A stretch of 64,000 nt of DNA from Carex sylvatica (lineage: Eukaryota > Streptophyta > Magnoliopsida > Poales > Cyperaceae). The notes under the pieces are model-generated. The model did no database searches, had not been told where the DNA came from, and was given only the letters and a program-made list of their open reading frames with translations. The position numbers were made by a program, and so were the translations under genes. Shown here in pieces: positions 58,617-64,000 of this stretch (positions are counted from its first letter, which is position 1; each line of letters begins with the position of its first letter). The stretch lies in the NCBI GenBank assembly GCA_964058845.1, contig CAXKVR010000009.1:1-64000 (forward strand), written 5' to 3'.

Positions 58617-59174
58617 CTATGTTGCATGGATACTCCGTATTGGGCACCGTACCCGTATCGGATACGTATCCGATACCGATACGCGTTCGATACGGCCACG
58701 ATACGTATCGGATACGCCACCTAGCGTATCGGACGACGTGGCGTATCCTAAACACTTCGATACGATCACCGATACGCGCCGATACGCCTCCTCTCTATCC
58801 GGATACGGACAGGATACGCCTACAGGACTTCTGTGAGCCGCGCGTGAACCGCGCGTGAACCACAGCTAATTAAGCGAAAAATGTGTCCTCCAGCGGGAAT
58901 CGAACCAGAGATCTGTGGATAATCTGACAACGCCTCAACCACTGAAGCAACTTAACTTTGTTGCTATAACATTGTAGCTTATATATATAACTTATGTTAA
59001 ATATCTTATCCAGGATTTTTGATATTTACATTATATAATACAAATATTGAATTAATAATATAATTAAAATAATATATAATAGACGTATTGTATCCGAGAT
59101 TTTTCAAATTTATCGTATCACCGTATCCGTATCGTATCCGATACGATACCCGTACCCGTATCCATGCAACATAG
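58617..59174. mobile_element. hAT-like MITE (558 bp), CTATGTTGCATGGATAC ends
   Basis: Exact 17-bp inverted ends, CTATGTTGCATGGATAC and GTATCCATGCAACATAG. The flanks ACTACAGC (58609-58616) and ACTACAGG (59175-59182) match at 7 of 8 positions. Subterminal regions are full of CGATACG, GTATCGG and ATCCGTATC words. The centre holds a tRNA-like segment. Confidence 0.85.
58890..58955 (-). other. tRNA-like Pol III box pair inside the MITE
   Basis: On the minus strand TTGCTTCAGTGGTTGAGGCG resembles an A box and GGTTCGATTCCC a B box, about 25-30 nt apart, as in a tRNA. The acceptor stem does not pair well and no CCA-like end is visible, so it is a tRNA-derived relic and not a working gene. Confidence 0.5.
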
Positions 59175-59321
59175 ACTACAGGTAAATATAAGTGTTGAAA
59201 TTCTTGTATTATATTGTATTAGTATATTATTTAATTGTAATTATTTGTTTAAACAAAAATTATTGTCAAATTATATTTTTATCATTTTTTCCTATTTTTT
59301 AGTATAAAATATTTTTTTTGC

Positions 59322-59510
59322 AAAAAAGTCCGAGTATCCAATACGAATCCACGGATTCCTACCGATTCACCTTATTCTAATTCTAAAAAAGTCCGAGTAT
59401 CCAATACGAATCCACGGATTCCTACCGATTCACCTTATTCTAATTCTAAAAAAGTCCGAGTATCCAATACGAATCCACGGATTCCCACCGATTCAACTTA
59501 TTCTAATTCT
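59322..59510. repeat. 63-bp tandem repeat, three copies
   Basis: The unit starts AAAAAAGTCCGAGTATCCAA and continues through ACGGATTCCTACCGATTCAC to TTCTAATTCT. Three copies are almost identical (the third has CCCACC for CCTACC and AACTT for ACCTT). This points to recent expansion. Confidence 0.93.
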
Positions 59511-60054
59511 ATGGTCAAAAGACCAACCCCGATTCTAATTTCGAATTTTCTTTTATGGTATAATCTCACGATACTAAACTACCAGTTATATACGTCCAGA
59601 TCTTTATAATATACTGTTAAAACTTCAATTTCATTTAGTTGATAAGTATATTACGCTCTAATTAATTGTCTTCGTTTATTATAATCATTGAATATGAACT
59701 AACTTATATATTCTTCATATTTTTTATAAAAAATTCTGAGGGTTAAATGAAAAAAAAAACTTAAAATTTGGGTTATTTTAGGGGATCCGAATTCAATTTA
59801 CAGGCCTAGCCACAACCGATATTTCTGACAAACTTTTGATGTCATGAATTATATATGGCTGGAAACATATAAACTACTAAATTACTTCTTGAATTTTCTA
59901 TAATGGGATAAATAATTAAGATGATTGATTGCATCCTCCTTGTACATAGATACAGACCAGAGATATTAATCTTTTTATTTCCTTAGACCGATTATACATT
60001 AATTGTATGTGCATATATATAAATATAAATTTGACTTGAAAATGACAATTTAAT

Positions 60055-63000
60055 TTAGCAGGTTATATTTCTATCACGAGGCCATCCAAACTCTTCCAAT
60101 AATGCCAAAATCACACCATTTGTCCATCCAAAACCAGTCTGCACCAAAAAAAAAATTTCAACTGTGAGGGGGGCCTAAACAAGGAAAATTAATCGATAAA
60201 CTTGAATATCAAAATTAAAAAAACTAAAGTTCTGTATCAATCATATAAAATTTTGCACTTTTTTGAATGAACTACCTGCAAGCACACACTGATTACTGGT
60301 ACTAGTGCAACTGGCAGGTACCAACCTGACTTAAAAAGGTTAAGACCAGCAGTCTTGGGACCCGCTTGGACTTATTTAGACCGTTCTTTTAACCTGACAC
60401 AAATCTTAAAGTGGACCGTAAAATTGTGGGCCCCACCTAAGCAGCACCTGAGACGATACAGACTCTACAAGGCTGACCTCCCAGTTAACCCAATGCAGTT
60501 ACAAAAGTAAATTAAAAAAAAAAAAAAGCAATATATGTATATGTTCGATAAAAAGAAAAAAAATTCTGCAATGCAAAATTGTTGGTTTCTCGCTAAATCA
60601 GTTTCTTGTTGATCTGTGCATTGGGTCCGAACAGGCCTCTTATTTCTTAATAAATGAATGTCAACTGGTACAGCTGTAGCACAAGGAAATGAGGATTAAT
60701 TGTTACACTTACCTGAGGCTTGTATTCGCCGCCACCCCCAAATTCTCCACACAACTCTACATTGCACTTCTCATGGATTGCACCTGTCTTCTTATAAGCA
60801 GCAAAGTTTGTTTTGATCCAATTTATGGCAATACTCTCTGCCAATTGTCTTGCTTCTTTCGAATGGGCACTGACCAGCCCTTCAATTATCATGTGCTGTA
60901 ACGGGGCCCATCCATTTGGCAAATCCCTGTAGAAAAGATGTTAGCATTGCAATTATCAGTTTATAGTATTTTATTCTTTTTATAATAAAGGAATTACCAA
61001 CCATTGTTGCCCAGTATTTGACAGGGAAGTAGCAATCCCGTATTGACGAATTAACTCTGATTTCTTTAGGCTGTTTATAATCACCTCTTTATCGTACTCT
61101 GTAAGTTGATCTGAATATACGAAAGCATGATTTTAGTACGAAATCAGAAAATTGTATAACATTTCAACATGAGCAATAAATCCTTGACAACAAGAATGGT
61201 TCAGTTGATCGTGGTAAAAGATTTTCTGGCATTTGGATATCTTTGAAGTAATATTATGAACTGAGGGCAAAACCTGGATAATGTGCCAAAAGCCACAGAG
61301 GCACAAAATTTGATGCGAATATTTTGCAATTTTGAGAGCCAGGATTCCATCTATAAACACCCTAGCATAATCAGATAGTAACAGATAGAAAAGCTAAGTG
61401 AAAAAAAAATGATTGATTTGCTTTAAATTTGCTATCAAGGCTTAATATAATGGCCATACTATACCAGTATCATATGGGCACATCAAGTTACATAGATAAA
61501 ATGCCTCATTGGTGAATGACTCGGGCAAGGAACTCATAATAAATGTTTGTCTGGTATTGTAGCCATACCTGAAAATGCAAACCTTGGTACCAGTAGAGAA
61601 TATAGAAATATAAGCAAACATTAAAACAAGTACCTGATAAGCATCATGTTTGTTAAGCCAATAATCGACCCACTGACCTAGATTAGGGTTCCATAAAAGG
61701 GATCTGATTGCCGCTTTTCTAGATTTAGAAACCTCAATGAATTTCTGTGATGTTGAACTATCTCCAATGATTTTTGCAAATGTTGATATGTCTAGCTCCA
61801 GCTGCAGTACATAAAGAACGCCCATCATTGTGTTAGTACTATTGCTCATAATTGATGTTTATGCATAAGATGCTGCCGATAGAAAATCTAATGATCACAC
61901 TTATATAAAATTGGATACCAGTTGATAGCATTCGCAATCAGGCAGGTCAACTTGGTTTGGGTCAGGAGGGTCGGGATCTGGTCCTGCTGAGGTGGGTCTG
62001 AGGTAGAATTTAGGGTCAACTGTCTTTGTATCATTTCTGGGTTTCAGGTTCATCGTGTTTGGGCCTAGTTGGGTTTTGGGTCATCCAAATTTGGATACAC
62101 AAGTTTTAAGCTGTCTCAGATCTAGTCAGTTTGACATATCAAACTATATCATATTGGGTCATATCGGATTTAGGCATGGGCCAAGACAGGTTCCTCAAAT
62201 TCGACAAAGATCTGCCACCTACAGAATACCTAGAGGTAGCAATCTGGTGCATCCAGTCGGGTTGAGTTACAGGTCATTTGGCATTGAGTCGGGTTTGTAG
62301 TAGAGGACGATAGAAAGTTAGTTAGGTTGTCAGAGCTAATCAATGGATGTTAGTTAGGTGGTTATGGTTGTAAAGCTAGCTTATAAGTATAGGTCATTTG
62401 TACTAAACATAATCAAGGAAATACAATTGCATTTCTCTCTCTTTCTCAAAATCCTTTATAGTTTGGGATCATCCAATTTTGGATTATTTTCAAATTCTGG
62501 GTTGTTCGGTTCATCTAGGGTTAAATTTTGGATCTTTCAGTTTTGAATAGCCACCGATTTGGGTCATTTTGATGTCGGGTTCGGGTCAATTTGACTTTTT
62601 CAAAATTATTGGGTCAAGTAAGATCAGGAATTGTCACCTCTAGGCAGTTGCTAAGTATTGGTTATGGTATCGTTCAAATTTAAAATATACCTTGAATATG
62701 AATGTGTTCAAATCAACAGGGATGATCGACGTAATAGCCGTTGTTGTCAGATCAGATGAATTCCTATTATTATATAAACAAATTTAGAAGAACATAAATT
62801 AGTACCACACCAAAGGTAACTTTTCTAGAGTAGAACAAAAGGTAATATTTTAAATCTTTAAACTTTTTGTCATTTTAGAATAATACATTGGACTCTAGGT
62901 ATTGTTTGCAACTATTGTAGGAGGCTTCATTTTTCAAATGTTTTAAAATAAAAGAGGTACTTTTATGTAATTTAAAAGGAACATGGCGATAGCGACTCTA

Positions 63001-64000
63001 ATGCAAACTTCCATATTTTGATAAAAAATTTAGAACCTCATCCAGCGAGAACTAAAATCCCAACCAGATTCTGCTGTTGATGCAATCTCATGGTAAAAAG
63101 CTTTCTTCTCAGAAGGGGTTGAAAGCTTGAGACTCGACTCCTCATCCTAGTATAAAAAAAATAAAAAATACAATATAAAAATTGTGTTTTTTGGAATCGA
63201 CTGATCAGATCCAGCAGTGCAAAATCCATTCAGTGTCAGACTTATTTTGTCAGGATAACATGCCACTCCAACCTATGCAACAATATATTTCGATCTCTGT
63301 ACAGGTCAAGTCAGGTCAGGTGCCAGTGTGTATGCAGTACATAACAAGAGTTATTTTGATATTTGTAACGGTCTAGGCGGGTAAGATATCCTGTTAATTT
63401 CTTTCAATCAATTAACAAACTTTATGTCCATCTGGGTTCTTATAGTTACGAGTTACGACATTGGTCCACCAACATCATTACATTTATACCCCTCCGTAAT
63501 TCTAAAATTACATAGTTACCATTCCAAAAAATTGAAAAATATCATATTTACCCATCCAAAACTCAGGAGCTCTATATGTTCATCCATTGGATGTCAGAGT
63601 AAAAAAGTAAAAAGCATTTAAATTGGGTAAATGTGAGAGCTGGTAAGTTTGCAAGGGTAATCATGATTTTTTTTTTTTTTTCTGAAGGACAAATATATTG
63701 AAGTTTGCAATATTATCCATGAAATTCTGCTTCTTTATTTTATTTTAGGCGATGAGATATTTACAATGGTTGCACTTTCTGGCCGAGGTTGGTACCACCT
63801 GGCTTGGTACCGGCTCAAACAATGCTTGCGTCCTCCATGGTCTTGAATTGTAACTTGATGAATATCTACACAATGTCTTTAGATATAATGACGCATCAAG
63901 ATAAAACTAGATAACAAAACTAGAAAATATAGTAATAAAAACCTGAGACCCAAAAGCTGTGTTCTTTCAGCAGGGCAGGAAGTACCCTTTTAACAAGCTC
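60055..64000 (-). CDS. TRE1: Trehalase (GH37), C-terminal part, 5' end outside window
   Basis: Hydrolyses trehalose to two glucose; plant trehalases are extracellular or plasma-membrane anchored. Nine exons fit phase: 63943-64000 (partial), 63765-63865, 63037-63146, 62691-62763, 61634-61801, 61274-61361, 61002-61110, 60713-60926 and 60055-60138, giving 334 residues. Family landmarks are LVKRVLPALLKEHSFW, PRPES, AESGWDFSSRWM (catalytic acid Asp), IIPVDLN, GQWVDYWL, FASNFVPLW, GIATSLSNTGQQW joined to DLPNGWAPLQHM (trehalase signature 2), IHEKCNVE (catalytic Glu), EFGGGGEYKPQTGFGWTNGV and a C-terminus in RNITC. The usual RYYAMWNKPRPES box reads RYQARWYQPRPES here, an unusual change near the substrate pocket. 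Signature 1 and the N-terminal anchor lie outside the window. Gene symbol by homology. Confidence 0.9.
61940..62640. repeat. GGGTC-rich transposon relic in a trehalase intron
   Basis: The intron 61802-62690 is filled with degenerate TTGGGTCA, GGGTCGGG and GGGTTCGGGTCAATTTGAC words, ending in AGGAATTGTCACCTCTAG. Such ends are typical of non-autonomous plant hAT elements. The left end is not clear. Confidence 0.5.

Larger units (their letters stand above)
57591..60054. other. Intergenic region before trehalase
   Basis: Contains a copy of the CTCACAAATTTACTCAATTT repeat (57733-57887), a CT/TA microsatellite near 57961-57990, a hAT-like element (58617-59174) and a 63-bp triple repeat. 59511-60054 is AT-rich and presumably holds trehalase 3' UTR. 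No gene is supported. Confidence 0.55.

Noticed and set aside
58890..58955. Functional tRNA gene
   Set aside because: Only the A/B-box-like stretches fit. The acceptor stem and anticodon arm do not pair convincingly, and the segment is inside a MITE.

Overview
This is plant nuclear DNA, most likely from a flowering plant. It is AT-rich and intron-rich, and its genes match plant peroxin PEX3, Mediator subunit MED9, a PP2C phosphatase, CC-NBS-LRR (CNL) immune receptors and a GH37 trehalase. I cannot name the species. Nothing bacterial, organellar or viral is visible.

Layout. Positions 1-1048 hold the 3' end of PEX3 (+). MED9 (-, 5 exons, 148 aa) occupies 1893-4152 and a PP2C-8-like phosphatase (-, 10 exons, 316 aa) occupies 6859-11947. 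From about 12.4 to 57.2 kb lies a tandem segmental duplication with an offset of about 24 kb. Each unit carries one intact four-exon CNL gene on the minus strand: NLR1 at 13409-20019 (911 aa) and NLR2 at 37457-44003 (908 aa). A third CNL unit survives only as scraps at 23.45-24.9 kb. A trehalase gene (-) whose 5' end is outside the window fills 60055-64000.

Mobile DNA. Unit A carries a 2.66-kb solo LTR (24903-27562) with a perfect 5-bp target duplication. In unit B, the part matching A 22.26-31.26 kb (about 9 kb) is missing. In its place is a rearranged Ty3/gypsy chromovirus: an internal region in minus orientation with PBS, PPT and a 1144-codon ORF that lacks gag and the protease active site, two LTR pieces cut at the same LTR coordinate, then a complete LTR in the opposite orientation. 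Many small foldback and hAT-like MITEs are present, several with clear 8- or 9-bp target duplications, and some lie inside NLR introns.

How it fits together. The housekeeping and regulatory genes at the two edges are ordinary. The centre is a young, unstable resistance-gene cluster. The two CNLs are near-identical in the coiled-coil/P-loop exon and the 2.2 kb upstream, differ strongly in the middle NB-ARC exons, are close again in the early LRR, and differ most in the last LRRs, which is a mosaic expected from gene conversion plus diversifying change. In MED9 and in the PP2C gene, intron 1 carries tandem repeats that copy the exon-1/intron-1 junction. Exon borders were inferred by eye from GT-AG signals, codon phase and family conservation. 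No alignments or searches were run.
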